From Dactylonectria macrodidyma (Eukaryota > Ascomycota > Sordariomycetes > Hypocreales > Nectriaceae): 64,000 bases of DNA. How positions within the stretch are numbered: position 1 is the first letter of the stretch; the number at the start of each line of letters is the position of its first letter. Below are positions 12,049 through 23,535 of the stretch, piece by piece. The DNA lies in NCBI GenBank assembly GCA_020744425.1, contig JAGMUV010000020.1:124001-188000 (forward strand). Reading direction: 5' to 3'. Position numbers and translations under genes: made by a program. The notes beneath the pieces were generated by a model that worked only from the letters and a program-made list of their open reading frames with translations, ran no database searches and was not told where the DNA came from.

Positions 12049-12783
12049 ATGGAGTCTCCCGGTAAGCTGCAAACATGTTGTCGTTGTGTTGTCGCTAATC
12101 AAAGCAGCACTGGAAATTGAGGGCGTTATCAGAGCGCTCACACAAGGTAGCCCCGAAGAACAAAAGGCAACCTTGTCACGATACTTCCTATCAAATTCCT
12201 CGTTCTCACATCCATTTTGCTACGTCCCATCATTTTCCAAAGGCTCGATTCCCTTTGCAAAACAAATCGACTCTCTATGGGTGGTTTCGGCTATCTATCA
12301 ATGGTATCGAACTCTGAGTCCCCGTATAGACCTCCGATTTGAATCGGTTGGTTAGTATAGCGATTCCTAGTGTCAACAGTTAGACATACTGAAGAAAACT
12401 TTTTAGCATTCGACCAAAGTCGTGGGATTCTCTATGTATCCCTTCGACAGAACTTTGTTGTGTGGTTCATTCCATTCTACTCGGCTCCTGTCCGGCTTGT
12501 GTCTGTCTTGCATCTTGCGCAGCGAATTCCGTCGTGGCCCGAACAAAAAGACGTCACCACAGCGGATCAAAACAATGGGCTGCTTGACAATCGTGGCAGC
12601 AAGAAGCCGATTTACTACATCTCGTGTCAAGAAGATCTGTATCCGGTTTCGGACTGCATTCGATTTGTTCTACCTGGATTCGGGCCATATCTGTGGCTGA
12701 GCTGGCAACTTTTCAGCACCTTCCTCTGCGCTATGGGCTCAATACTGTTTTTTCCCATCTATATTTTGTTGAATCGGAATTGA
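12049..12783 (+). CDS. SigF-like NTF2-like domain protein
   Basis: Three exons: 12049-12061, 12108-12350, 12407-12783 (210 aa). Exon 1 is only 13 bp (MESP plus one base), with a GTAAGC donor and GCTAATC branch site. The protein reads IRALTQGSPEEQKATLSRYF, then FSHPFCYVPSF, YQWYRTLSPRIDL, GILYVSLRQNFVVWFIPFYS and APVRLVSVLHL. These blocks match the fungal SigF-like NTF2-like family. The C-terminus carries a hydrophobic helix (SWQLFSTFLCAMGSILFFP), probably a membrane anchor. NTF2-like folds act as cyclases, isomerases or binding proteins; no function is proven for this family. Between two flavin monooxygenases and an SDR it may process the same metabolite, which is inference. Intron 2 is 56 bp and retains correct phase. 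Confidence 0.8.
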
Positions 12784-12897
12784 GTAGAGAGCGCCATCTA
12801 GCCCGCACTCCATGTCACTTACACTAGACAAGATGTGGCTCGAATGTCGCTCTTCTCCTAATCTAGGCATATTTGAGCATTGTGAAATAGTAGCACC

Positions 12898-13431
12898 CTA
12901 TAGTTCCTCGTAGGTTTGCCTGATTGCATTTACAGTTTTCCGGAAGGCTGCCGTTAAGAACGTCTTCCAATCATCCCGCAGTATGATCTCGATCACTTCC
13001 GGATGCCCATCTGTGGTGTTCGTATCCGCGTAGAGTAATTGAGCCTCGGCATATTGCTCTGGTGCTCCAACCTTATATCCCATTGCGTCTTCTTCGATAC
13101 TCTCAAGTACAGTGAGATTTGATCCATCAATGATACCATTTTGTACATTTCCTTCTATTTGATAGCGCGCCCACACAGCATCACCATACCTGCTGTCAAG
13201 GACAGCATCGACATACATGCCAGCCCATGGCTCGACCAATGACAGGCCGGAAGTTTTGTTGAGTACATCGTTGAGGGAAATGTCGAGGAAGAGCTGCTCA
13301 ACGAGCACGGCGTAATCAATTTTCATGACTGAATGCACTACCACGGGGTTAGCACTATGCAAGAGAAAAAGTGCGTGCCTGGCCAAAATACCTTTTGGTT
13401 CATATATGGAGGAAGGGTGTGGGCGGATCAC
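12898..13431 (-). CDS. hypothetical protein
   Basis: A single frame of 177 codons. I do not recognise the family. It is acidic, has no clear membrane segment or signal peptide, and ends DWKTFLTAAFRKTVNAIRQ before the last residues. The confident part starts at MKIDYAVLVEQLFL (13326). A 63-bp stretch (13329-13391) has a GTATTT donor, a GCTAAC branch site and a TTCAG acceptor and is a multiple of three, so the gene may be spliced (exon 13431-13392 joined to 13328-12898) or read through; both keep the frame. It lies tail to tail with the NTF2-like gene (114 bp apart) and 360 bp downstream of the FAD monooxygenase on the same strand. Confidence 0.5.
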   Translation of the reverse strand: MIRPHPSSIYEPKGILARHALFLLHSANPVVVHSVMKIDYAVLVEQLFLDISLNDVLNKTSGLSLVEPWAGMYVDAVLDSRYGDAVWARYQIEGNVQNGIIDGSNLTVLESIEEDAMGYKVGAPEQYAEAQLLYADTNTTDGHPEVIEIILRDDWKTFLTAAFRKTVNAIRQTYEEL

Positions 13432-13790
13432 ACAATCATAGGACCACGAACAAGACTAAGAGGTAGAAGGGATGGATGGAGGAAAACAAACATAAAAAGA
13501 TGGCGGAAATGAAGTTGGGTGAAAGATGGGTGCGCGCTAGGCAGCAACCTCGAAGCGGGGCCTCGCTCGGCTCAAAGATGCCGAAATCAGATGATAACAC
13601 GCTTTCCACCGAACCAACATGGTAGAGGGACCAAATGATAAAGCTAACATGCGTGTTGGTGACCACTGTTCGATGAAGTCACTCAATGGAATCTTTGCGC
13701 ATGGTGCAAGAGCTAAACATAGGTTCATTGATGTAAAAGTAATTATGACGGCAAATATGCAAGCTTGGATTTTCCCTCTCTGACAAAATG

Positions 13791-14957
13791 CTAGATCTTT
13801 GTCAATTCCACCTCCAACTTCACCGCATTTGCATGCCAAGAAGCGACCCAAGAAGCTGGCATCAGTTTCATCAAGAGATTTCGCAAGTGATACCAGATCT
13901 TACTTTTTGGGATATACATCGAGGCCATGATTCGGCTCCGTTGTTGAAGCTTTTCAATAACGGGGCGAAGCTTTTTCTCATGGTTGGCAAGTGCCTCGGA
14001 AATATCCGTGGTGGCCATCAACTCCTTACCCAGTATTTCCGTAGATGCAAGGGCCATGCAGGCTCCTTGGGCTGACATCAGGGTGAGGCAATGCGCGGCG
14101 TCGCCAAGAAGTAGGGTGCGTCCTTGGGACCATTGGGGCAGAGTGACCATAGTGAGACTGTCCATGATTGGAGAGGAACCCGACTCCTCTGCGTGATTAA
14201 TAACATCGGTGACCAGCTTCACGCCTCCGGCAGTGACATGTCGAAGGGTTTGAAACTTGTTTTGCTCGTCCTGTGGCTTCGTGAGGTCGTCTCGCCATAT
14301 ATGAAGAGCAGCGACTCGGTCGTTGCGCAAGGCATAGAGCATGTCGAGATGACCGGGGCCGTTGTATGAGACGCAGTCAGATTGAAGTACATCCGTTGCC
14401 ACAAAGTCGTACGCTGAATATGAGTAGCCGAGGTGTTCCAGACAGTCTACGTCTTTCCAGGACTGGCCACGGACAGAAGACCGAATGCCATCTGCGCCGA
14501 TCAGTAGATCTGCTTCGATTGTGTCGCCGCTTTGCAGAGTTGCTTTAATTTTGGAGCCATCGTCCGAGACGTGGTCCAGTGTCTCGTTGAATCTAATCGA
14601 AGCGCTATCGGGCAAGACCTTGGCGAGTGCGTGAGCAAGATCATCCCGACACGCGGCAAAGCTCTCCACGCCACCATGTACGTCCTTGTACCGGATACGT
14701 AGCAGTTCATTTCCATTGTTGTCATTGAAAATATTCTCTTCGAATTTGTAGGTCAATCCCTTCAATGCGCTCTCCAGGTCCATATGCTTGAGAGTTTCGA
14801 GGCCGAGGCCGGAAATTGTGACGAGATAACCTCCATCTCGAAGGCACGGGGCTCTTTCAACAACGATAGAAGTCCAACCAGCTTTATCCAACCACCAAGC
14901 TGCTGAAAGACCTGCAATCCCTGCACCGATGATCACGGCTTTGGGCTTCGTTGCCAT
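13791..14957 (-). CDS. FAD-dependent monooxygenase (PHBH/TetX-like)
   Basis: Single-exon frame of 388 aa from the ATG at 14957. KAVIIGAGIAGLSAAWWLDK is the N-terminal GxGxxG dinucleotide fold, DLLIGADGIRSSVR is the DG motif, and LLLGDAAHCLTLMSAQGACMAL is the GD motif: together they define the class A flavoprotein monooxygenase/hydroxylase family. The frame stays open 16 codons upstream to 15005, but TTACTTACAG just before the chosen ATG looks like a 5'-UTR splice acceptor, so I use the internal start. The enzyme should hydroxylate or epoxidise an aromatic or polyene substrate with NAD(P)H and O2 in the cytosol. The basic C-terminal segment (KIWYHLRNLLMKLMP) may contact membrane. Confidence 0.88.
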   Translation of the reverse strand: MATKPKAVIIGAGIAGLSAAWWLDKAGWTSIVVERAPCLRDGGYLVTISGLGLETLKHMDLESALKGLTYKFEENIFNDNNGNELLRIRYKDVHGGVESFAACRDDLAHALAKVLPDSASIRFNETLDHVSDDGSKIKATLQSGDTIEADLLIGADGIRSSVRGQSWKDVDCLEHLGYSYSAYDFVATDVLQSDCVSYNGPGHLDMLYALRNDRVAALHIWRDDLTKPQDEQNKFQTLRHVTAGGVKLVTDVINHAEESGSSPIMDSLTMVTLPQWSQGRTLLLGDAAHCLTLMSAQGACMALASTEILGKELMATTDISEALANHEKKLRPVIEKLQQRSRIMASMYIPKSKIWYHLRNLLMKLMPASWVASWHANAVKLEVELTKI

Positions 14958-16520
14958 TGAGCTTTTGAGCTGACTGTAAGTAAACGGCCACCACTTATGA
15001 ACCAATACTTACACAATGTTGCGCAGCGCCAATCGTGCTGCAAAGTTTCGCTCGGTCAAACCTCAACCTAGCAGGAACATCGAGCTCTTTATGTGCGAAG
15101 CAAACGAGTGTGCGTGAACTGTGAACGCTTTCTGATTGATACGCGAGAGCATTACTAACTCGATGAGGGTTCCGATACCGGTCTCCTCGTACGAGACGGA
15201 TTGACACCCCGCTAATTTCGCTGCATGACAACTCTTTGCAGACAAGCTCGTGGGTCTTTGCCGGAGCTGAATCAATAAAGTTTGATGAGACCCGTTTGCT
15301 GTTGACAGCACGCGCCCTGTAGATGTCAAATGCACCAGATCACAGGTAGCAAGTGATTCAGTCTCGTCGAACATGTTCTATGGAAACACCGAGCAAATTC
15401 AGAACACTCTGTCGTGCAAAGCTTTTAACCACTCATTGTATCGTCGTCCGGATGAGCTCAGATAACACACACTGCAGTCCCCCCCCCCCCCAAAAAAAAA
15501 AAAAAAACCCCGGACACGACGGACATCAAGGTGTTCGCGACTGGGATAACCCCAGTCGCCAAGACAACATCCACTTCGCTTCAGCTAAACCATCTGAATG
15601 TTGCAATTGTCAGTTCTTTATCTTGGCGCCTCGTTGCCCCCGTACCGATCTGTTGGTCGGAAGTACTATGTAGCACCTCTAAAGGGACCCATGGTAAGCG
15701 CTTGCTTCCACAACATCCTTAATCGACATTGCTGGCAGCGGCCACACAAAGAAGAATGAACCCACAGCTCGTCTCCGCATGCGAGGTCTCATGAGATAAC
15801 CATGTTATGTGTATATAAAGCGTGACGGGCAATATCATAAATATGTCAGCGAGGCTAAGAACATGCATCTATTGGAAAGAATTGGGGCTGATGAAGAAAC
15901 CGCACACATGCGTTTTAGGGAAAGGCGGTTTGACACGACGGAGTACACCACCCCAACCAAATCAGTCTTGATTCGGGTCTTTTATTCAGTGATTGAACCT
16001 AGGTTGATTCAATGAAGAATGAAAAATGCTGGCGTGTTGTGCTGGCCGAGGAGAGAGTGGTCACAGCGTGACGGAGTGTGAGAGAAGCACGATGGGCCCA
16101 CCCTGAGTTTGAGAATTTATAGTTGTGTACGTAATGCAGAACGAGAAAATGGTCAAAGAGCATGTTGGAATCGGTAATTTGTGAACTTTTTTGTGGGTTT
16201 CAAGTGTGGTGAATTAGGTGGGTGAGAGTCTGAGGTGAATCGGTGATGAGACGAATACGGGGGAAATCCTCATTGGAATATTAAATCTTGCATCTAACGG
16301 TCCACTATCTGAGACGAATCCAGACGTGCCCCATTTTCATTTCAGCAGGATTCCTGAGCTACCGCTGCTTTAAATGGCGCCGCCCTGAGAGGCTGAGCCT
16401 ACGCCAAGGCAGAGCGTTTCCGTGCGGTGGCATGACCAGGGTTGTGGGCTAGTATAAGAGGCTGTCCGCTCCATCAAAGGCGATTTTCTGCTAGCATAAC
16501 GTTAAAAAACACAGTTTTCC
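14958..16520. other. intergenic, no gene recognised
   Basis: Holds the FAD monooxygenase promoter, a long C/A homopolymer tract at 15479-15511, and a low-complexity stretch at 15960-16140 that includes the palindrome AACCTAGGTT. No coding frame has recognisable motifs. Confidence 0.45.
15479..15511. repeat. C13-A16-C4 homopolymer tract
   Basis: Thirteen C, sixteen A and four C in succession. It lies about 500 bp upstream of the FAD monooxygenase start. Such tracts are prone to length variation and to assembly error. Confidence 0.85.
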
Positions 16521-16895
16521 TCACAATTCAGGCATTTTAAAAAGGAAATGCTTCCACAGTTGCCTAAGATCAAGCTTTTCCAGCTCTTTTGAGCTCGGAA
16601 GATGGTTGCTTCTCGAACCCCAAACAACTGAGAACCATATAAAGGACAAATACGGGAGTGGTACGGCAGTCACGGTGGTGTCGAGATTATCGAACTGTTG
16701 CACTGAGAGGATTTTGTTGTCAAGTATGTTGTATGCCACCTCGTTTCCTAACATACTTCTGACGTTCAATCCCGCCTCGACCAAGTCCGCCATACCTTTC
16801 AGCGATGGGGTTCCAAGAAAATGGGAACGAATGAAACGATCGCATCTAAAGAAGAGGCTGGTCGGCGTGGGCAGTCCTTGAAATTTCTTGGACAC
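16521..16895 (-). CDS. small hypothetical protein or gene remnant
   Basis: An intact frame of 124 codons. I recognise no family. It contains an N-terminal region rich in Arg and Phe, a hydrophobic patch PLPYLSFIWFSVVWG near residue 80 that could be one membrane helix, and a Lys/Leu-rich C-terminus. No intron is needed. It could equally be a chance frame or a decayed fragment, since neighbouring DNA is non-coding for over 1 kb on both sides. Confidence 0.25.
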   Translation of the reverse strand: MSKKFQGLPTPTSLFFRCDRFIRSHFLGTPSLKGMADLVEAGLNVRSMLGNEVAYNILDNKILSVQQFDNLDTTVTAVPLPYLSFIWFSVVWGSRSNHLPSSKELEKLDLRQLWKHFLFKMPEL

Positions 16896-18835
16896 CAGAA
16901 TAATTAAGATCAGGATGTCAGAATATATATGAAAGTGAATATACGCAAAGGGCTGCCGGTCCGTTCTAGGGAATGTTAGTTGACAGCGGTGCTCCTATTA
17001 GGAATGGGACGGATTATACAGTATTGAATTCATTGTTTTGTAAGAGATTCATTAACCAAAAAACGTCTAAATGGAAATGCAGACATTGATAGTGTCAACC
17101 AACTTAGAGAGCCGAAATAGACCTGGAGTTGGGACAGATTCGGAGTCAGCTCCAGATTTAAGCCAACTCATCGACAGAGTCATCGATCAGCCACAGCAGC
17201 CACAGAATCGATCAGCAACAAGTTGGATTACTAGCCTACACCCAGGAATAGGGACTAAATCCATTAGGCTCCGTTTCTAGGCTCTTGGCCTCTTCGGGTC
17301 CTATAGCCGTGGGAGGCCTCAATAGCGTCCACCGCGATCGCCCTAACACCCCAGGCCGTCGATTGGTATGGTGCGAGAGTCGTTGACCACCAGCCTTCAT
17401 AGACGTGACTCTGAGGCCCACAGTTTATTGTGTCGCACAATGCCCTTGCTGCACTTCTGGTTCTCCTCGGCGTAACTTGGTCAACACCCTGTTCCACAGC
17501 CCATTTTGTTTTCTCTTTGCAGCTTCCTTCTCTATCCGATACTTCTCTTGCTCTTATTTCAGCTTTTGGGCACAGATTCCCTTCATCTCTCCTTCCTCCA
17601 TGACAAATACAGTAGTGTTTCCGCCAAGCCCTATCCATTCCTCGTCCTTGATAACGTATGCAACGCCAGGTTCACTAATCGACCCCTGTCCATAAATGAA
17701 AATTATGCCGCGGAGTAAAAACACCAGACAATCTCGAAGGCAGTGAAAGCCGATTTTGAGGTTGAGTACGTCGGGAGGCTGATCGAGTCTGGTGTGGGCG
17801 AAATGGGTATCATGGGCCGGCTCCGACCGTTGGAACTGCATGCTTTTAGAGATTATACTCCGTTTGATTCACCCGTATCCCGCTACGAATAATTCACATA
17901 CCTCCTCCTTCAGAACTTCTGTCAATACTCTGCTGTTGTTTGGATCGAAAAAGCCCCAAAACCCACTCCCTCTAGGACCTACTATCTTTCATGTAACCGG
18001 CATGTTGGCACTAGGAAGATAACTACAATTCATTGATCAACCCGCTACGATTTTGGAATTATCGTTACAGTTGGGCTCAACCGGGTAAGATGTCATCGAG
18101 GGCTCTATTGATGCCTGATACGTGAACGACGTGGCCTGCGTTACCACAGTCGACTAGCAAACGTCTGATTGGTGATGACTAATGCACCAATTCGCGTGAG
18201 GAACCAACTGCAACACCTATGTATACACAGACGTTAGTAATTACCCTAATGTGATTGCGATTGCCTCGTGGAGATCCAAAACAAGACCTAGTGGTCTGAA
18301 GGAAACGAGGAGAAGAGCCAAGACGGGGAATGGCATGCATTATATCTGCAGCGACCGGATGAAACAAGGAAGAGAGCGAGATGGAGAGATGGCATGCCCA
18401 AGGCTACAGCGACCAGAGAGAACCAGGGAGCGGAGATGACGCGTCCGCAGACGAGACCGTGTTGTGTGCCTTCTTATCGAGTCGAAACAGGGACTTATTT
18501 TGGGCCACCTTAGGAGGACCGATTTGGGTCCCATCGGCTAAAGTTAGAGCAATTCTACCTGCTGCTGTACGGTCTACCTGCTGCTGTACGGTCCTTGCAC
18601 AAATGATGGCCGGCGTGAGCAAAGGTGAGCAGAGCCTGAGCAAGCCTGAGTAAAAGCGGCGAACAGTCACATGGATGAAACAGGCGCAGGCGTCTAGATT
18701 CTTCTCATCAAACAATACATATATACTTAAAAATGTATTTTTTTCTTCTTTTTTTTCCCTCCACCTCGACGACAATTCTGCACTCTAACGAATGAGCCCC
18801 GGGTCAACTCAGACAAAGAACTGCATAGTATAGAC
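16896..18835. other. intergenic, possible decayed frames
   Basis: Several short minus-strand frames at 17236-17841 can be joined through stops, and one segment (KYRIEKEAAKRKQNGLWNRV) looks protein-like, but I could not assign a family. A 19-bp tandem duplication is present at 18555-18592. Confidence 0.35.
18555..18592 (+). repeat. 19-bp perfect tandem duplication
   Basis: CTACCTGCTGCTGTACGGT occurs twice in succession (18555-18573 and 18574-18592) in otherwise unique non-coding DNA. Confidence 0.85.
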
Positions 18836-19195
18836 ATGTCTCTTCCACGCAAAGTAGTGAATCTACTGGAAAAACTAGACGCCTTAAGTAGACGGACGAG
18901 GCACGCCGTAACAGATATTGAGAGCCGTATTCACTTGTTGACTAACGCTCCTGCAAGACTCCAGTGTCATCATGATTCATGGGGTATGTTGGTTTATCGA
19001 GGAAAACATTCTTGACCCAATCTCGAATCAGACAGTGAATCTAAGCCTATCCAGACGACTAACAAATGCGTTGAGTCAGTCTCGATATTCATTTACCAGT
19101 TGTATACACAGGGTCAGCGGTTTAACGGCATGGCTGATAAGATCACTGAGTTCGTCAACAGTAAAGGAGATACTTTCTCAAAAAAGTCATTGTAA
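18836..19195 (+). CDS. small two-exon hypothetical protein (103 aa)
   Basis: Exon 1 is 18836-18983, exon 2 is 19032-19195. The 48-bp intron has a perfect GTATGT donor, a TTGACC branch-like site and an AATCAG acceptor; removing it deletes an in-frame TGA and keeps the frame open to TAA at 19193-19195. The protein begins MSLPRKVVNLLEKLDALSRR, continues with an amphipathic helical stretch (AVTDIESRIHLLTNAPARL) and ends FVNSKGDTFSKKSL. It has no signal peptide and no membrane segment. I do not recognise a family. Exon 1 alone is 59 codons, so the gene is easily missed. It converges with the siderophore-type transporter (123 bp between stops). Confidence 0.5.
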
Positions 19196-19318
19196 TTAGT
19201 TGGGAGAGAAAGCCATGAATAAATGTGACGTAGTATTACTATTGACATACTCGAGTGAATTCAAGCGTTAGCCGTGTTTCACACAACTTGAACCTGCCCA
19301 GCTGTACAGTAACTTCCT

Positions 19319-21259
19319 TTAGAAGACGTTACCCTTGGTTTGGCTCATCTTGGAGACGTTGTGGTTTCTGATGAGTGCCACCCAGATGAAGGATAGACAC
19401 ATGATAGCAGTTCCAGCAGCGAGCATACGAGTTTGAGCATAGGCATACGCCTTCTGAATCCCGATACGCTCGGCAGTGCCCTTAGCATAACTTAGCTGAA
19501 CCTCAATATCTCCGTAGATATCGACAATATTTGGAAGAGCAGACTCTGGAAGGTACCTCCTGAGAGCTTTCTCGAAAACGTTGGTCCAGATAGCACCAGA
19601 GATGGTATAGCCGATAGAGCCGCCGGTAGTTCCAGTAACATTCAGTAAAGCCAGAGCGGCGGCGACGTGTTGATGATCGACGGTTGCAAGCACTGCAAGT
19701 TGCATGCAGAGAATGAAGACGCTGCCGCCGATAGAGATGAAGATTTGGGTCATGACAATGTAGCCAACGTATCCTGTTGGGTTTCTGAAGTAGATCATTA
19801 AACCCTGAGCGAAGATGTAAAGTGGGAGACCAATCCACAAAAGCCATTTGAAGTATCCGGTTTTGCGGATTCCCCAGCCAACGAGGAATAGCAGGAACCC
19901 AGAAACAACGCTGAACGTATTGTTGACATATCCAGCTTCAGCAACAGAGAGGTAGTTAACAACCTGTAAGAAGGAGGTGAAGTAGTTGTTCCAGCAGTAG
20001 TAGGAAATTTGATACGTCAGGTCCAAAAGGCATGCGCCAACCATAGTTCGGTCAGTTAAGAAGTGGAACTTGAGGAATGGCACTGGGGCAAAGTAAAGCT
20101 CGTTGAGTGCAAAGCCGACCAGGAGGATGAATCCAACCACAATCATCGCAATGATGTAGCCGGTACTCCAACCATGGGGGGCGGAGCTAGCGATGTTGTA
20201 TGGCAGGAGGAAAATGACCAGGCCAGCGGCGAATAGGAATACGCCGAGAGCTATGGATGAAGGGATTAGTTACCACACGGCCTAAAACCAATACCTCAAC
20301 AATACTTACCGTCAAATTCGATGAGATAATACCAGATGCTTTGCTGGAGTGTTCTGCCGCTGGGTTCTTTCTTTGCAAGACCTTGCTTCCTAGCCTTGCG
20401 CAAGTTGAGTGTCAACAGAAGATACAAGGGGGCGCAGACTAGGGGCATGATGAAAGCAAAGATTCCAAATCCCCAGGCCCAACCGATATCGGCAAGCATC
20501 TTGTCGGCAGCGTAAGACCCAGCAAAGGCGGAAATCATGTAAGGAGACGATGTGAAGGCGTATGCGAGGGCTCGATTTCGCAGGTTGGTGGCATCAGCGG
20601 TAACTACGTCGATGGTGTAGATGAGGCCGGTAAAGCCAACTTGATAGAAGACCTTTATTTCTTGTCAATATTCGGTTCACTGACTAGATTGAAGCAGTGA
20701 TTTCATAACTCACATTGGCAGCACAGTAGGTGGAAAGGTTCTTGCTGACAGCCATGATGATCAAGCCCAGCTCACAGAAGCCCACCATAATGAGGAAACC
20801 CTCGGCTCGACCCCAAAGATCCAGAGTCTTGGCCAAGGGAATAAAAACAGCAGCTGTCATGGAGCTCGCGACGACGTCAATGACATTTAGAAGCGAGTGG
20901 GACCCGAAGTCGCTGGTGACATAGGGCAAGAAGCCTCCGACGGTTGAGCTCTGGAATGCGTTGAGCAAGTAGACAAACCAGATAGAAATAAAGATTCCAA
21001 TCAGCGACTTCTTAGTCCACGTCAGAGTGACGGCTTCGATGTTCTGAACACCGCTCTGAGCGGCTTCTGTAGGGACCTCGTTTGCCGATTTGGCGTCATC
21101 TCCATGAAGTCCATCTTCAGGCGACTTGCTCGCTGGGTCCTTGTCATCGTTGGCGAAGGAGGTGACGGCCTCAGGCGTCTCAGAAATGGTCGAGACGTTG
21201 GTGGTGGTTACATTGTCGCTTTGGCTTTGGCCAGGTCGGATTCTGTTCATGAGTCCCAT
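19319..21259 (-). CDS. MFS siderophore-iron transporter (Sit1/MirB-like)
   Basis: Three exons on the minus strand: 21259-20714, 20652-20310, 20250-19319 (606 aa), introns 61 and 59 bp. A polar N-terminus of about 80 residues precedes the first helices (IGIFISIWFVYLLNAFQSST), then GGFLPYVTSDFGSHSLLNVI and FIPLAKTLDLWGRAEGFLI. The first-loop pattern (PYVTSDF...HSLL) and the motif A variant after helix 2 are those of the siderophore-iron transporter family (14-TM MFS), as are VFYQVGFTGLIY in exon 2 and the FLTDRTMVGACLLD and TTGGSIGYTISGAIW segments. It should import ferri-siderophore across the plasma membrane or a vesicle membrane by proton symport. No NRPS lies in the window, so it probably takes up a siderophore made elsewhere. 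A second Met (21250) could also start. Confidence 0.9.
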
Positions 21260-23535
21260 TGTTGAATGTCACTGCTGTTGATGCTGAATCGACATGCAAT
21301 AGACAAGAGATCAACCGGGGTGTTCAAACGTGGATGGAGCAGATGAAAAGAGAAGGTAGAAGGGCAGACATTGGATGTTAGGGGGTGAGCGCTGCTTGTA
21401 TATAGTACCTCCAAGTCCACTTTTCCCTTCCTTCCTTCATACCCTGGTTGACGGATGTCCGTTCTTGGGTCCGAAAAGCGCGCATCAGATCTGATTAGAT
21501 CTTGTCGTTCTTAGGCCGATGCTCCGATGGCGCTGAATGATCAGGTAGTATGTAATCAAAATCGGCAACAGCGGCAGGAGAGTGGGGATGGAACAATCGG
21601 GGGCATTGGGGGGGACTCTCGATGTGGCAGTTAATTCGCTTGGCACGCGTTGAGTGGGAAAAGTCTGTGGAGGGCCAGGGAATAGCGCGGTCATCAGCGA
21701 CGCATGTGACGACTCCACAGAGCAACACCTTCAGGCTCCGAGGAAGAATTGTAACGGGTCCATTCGGAAGAGAAAAGGGGGACGGAAACGGCACGGGCGT
21801 GAAAATTGGGTTATCACATCTAATCTGATGTCAAACTGATCTGATTGATACGATCAATGACCGAGGACGGAGGGAGGACTGGAGCACAACAGAGAAGAAA
21901 GGGAAAATAAAAGAGGGTCACGGGCCGAACCCACGGCAGCTCGTCGTTGGTTGTTACGCAATGACTGGAGTTGGAAGAGTAGTTCAGTGGTCCGAAGACT
22001 GGGATTTTCTCAAAAGACCCAATGGAAGTGAAGGAAGGACACGCAGCAGTGACGTTCATGTGGGGGTCATCTCAAGGTCTACGCCTGTTTCCGTCGTCGC
22101 CGGATCGAACGGCAATGATGGTGTCCTGCACTCCGTAAACCCGAGGAAAATGTCTCGCCCACATACCACCAACTCATTTGAAGCCGCCCCCACAGGTGCA
22201 CCAACCAACATGACGCCTCACACCACAACGGTGACTTGTCTCCAGATTCTTTCATCTCTGACAGCTCACTTGGGCTTTGCCGCAAATTCAGCACCTGGCC
22301 TTGGGTGCTATAGCTGAACTCAGCTCTGGAAACTCATCTCCATCCCACGGCGCGCGACGAGGGATGCAATAATTAACTCACATTCTCCCATAGATAAGAT
22401 TATGACGCCCTCTGTGGTTGTTGAACGGCTCAAGGCCAGCCTGCGGGAGCCTGGTAGCATGGGAAATACCTTCGGAACATCCACCAAAGAACCCCCACTG
22501 TGTTGGTCGGCGTCGAGAATTGCAGGAACCATTCGTATTAGTTTTGAGTCGAAGCTGACGCGTAGTGGAACTTTGGTGGATTACAGTGGAGAACCCAACT
22601 GAGCCCTGATCAGCTCACGATGTTGGACGATCTCGTATCCAGACAAGCTGAGACTGCTGTTCGTATTATTTACCACATTGGGACATCTTCTCTCAAGGTT
22701 TGTGGATAAGCATAATTCGCATCAAACAACAATGATTTCAATTGGCACGATTTGATACCGCAAGTGAATGTTGAGAGAAACAAGGTTGAAACACCCATAG
22801 TGCGTAAGATCGTGGGGCGAAAAAATCTTGGAATCGGCCTTCACAAGAAGCATATTTTAGCAAGTCAAAAAGGAAATCGGATCACAATCATTGATTCCCC
22901 AACTACTCTGCGTCTTAACGCAGATTATATAGTCAGGATACCCTCACAATCATGCTGATCAGTTTCGAGTTCGGCCGAACGCTGACAAGTTTGGAATCAG
23001 TAGCACTCTAGGGTAGGTCGCACTCCAAGAAAGAGTGGGTGATATGTCTTTACTGCAATCTTGCTAACATATATATTGGTAGATGACTCACGCGCCTTGA
23101 TCGATTCGAATCCTATTATCCGTTGTCTCAGTAATGGCCTGGATGTTATACAGAAAACGACATGCAATACATTAGTATTGAATCACAGGGCAAGTTGAAA
23201 TGGTTAAGATGGACAAACACGCCGCAGTGCAAACCAGCACATTCAAAACGGATCAGGTCCCCTTGATAGAGTATTTGGTAGAGAAAACTCATTCGAGAGG
23301 ATTCAAAAATCATGATAAAACACCAGAAACATTGCTTTTGAGCTGGTCGTGATTGGCTGCAAGTCTCCGCAGGTCTGCAAGGCTCCGATAGTCCTCGTAG
23401 CCTTGCATAGTGCTGACCCGGTGTTATCCCGGGGAGTCACGAGACATGCAGGCAGCAACAGGCTGAGACATTCTTTGGATTTCTTTTTCGCGTTGAAAGA
23501 ATCTTCCCCTTGCATCTCAAAACATCGCCAAAGAA
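21260..23535. other. long intergenic region, no gene recognised
   Basis: About 2.3 kb between two divergent genes. Short frames exist but none has motifs or supported splicing. A TATATA box for the transporter is listed separately. Confidence 0.45.
21399..21404 (-). promoter_or_regulatory. candidate TATA box of the siderophore-type transporter
   Basis: TATATA at about 140 nt upstream of the transporter start, followed downstream on the minus strand by pyrimidine and AAC-rich leader sequence. Position and sequence fit a core promoter; there is no direct proof. Confidence 0.3.

Noticed and set aside
15353..15673. 106-codon frame over the C/A homopolymer tract
   Set aside because: Coding through C13-A16 yields poly-Pro and poly-Lys; no motif on either side.
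17236..17841. Possible retroelement RNase H or other coding remnant on the minus strand
   Set aside because: One segment loosely recalls RNase H of non-LTR elements, but catalytic residues cannot be placed and stops interrupt it; too weak to name.
22385..22400. AGATAAG-like word as a SreA-type iron regulatory site for the siderophore transporter
   Set aside because: It does not match ATCWGATAA and lies more than 1 kb upstream; single GATA words are expected by chance.
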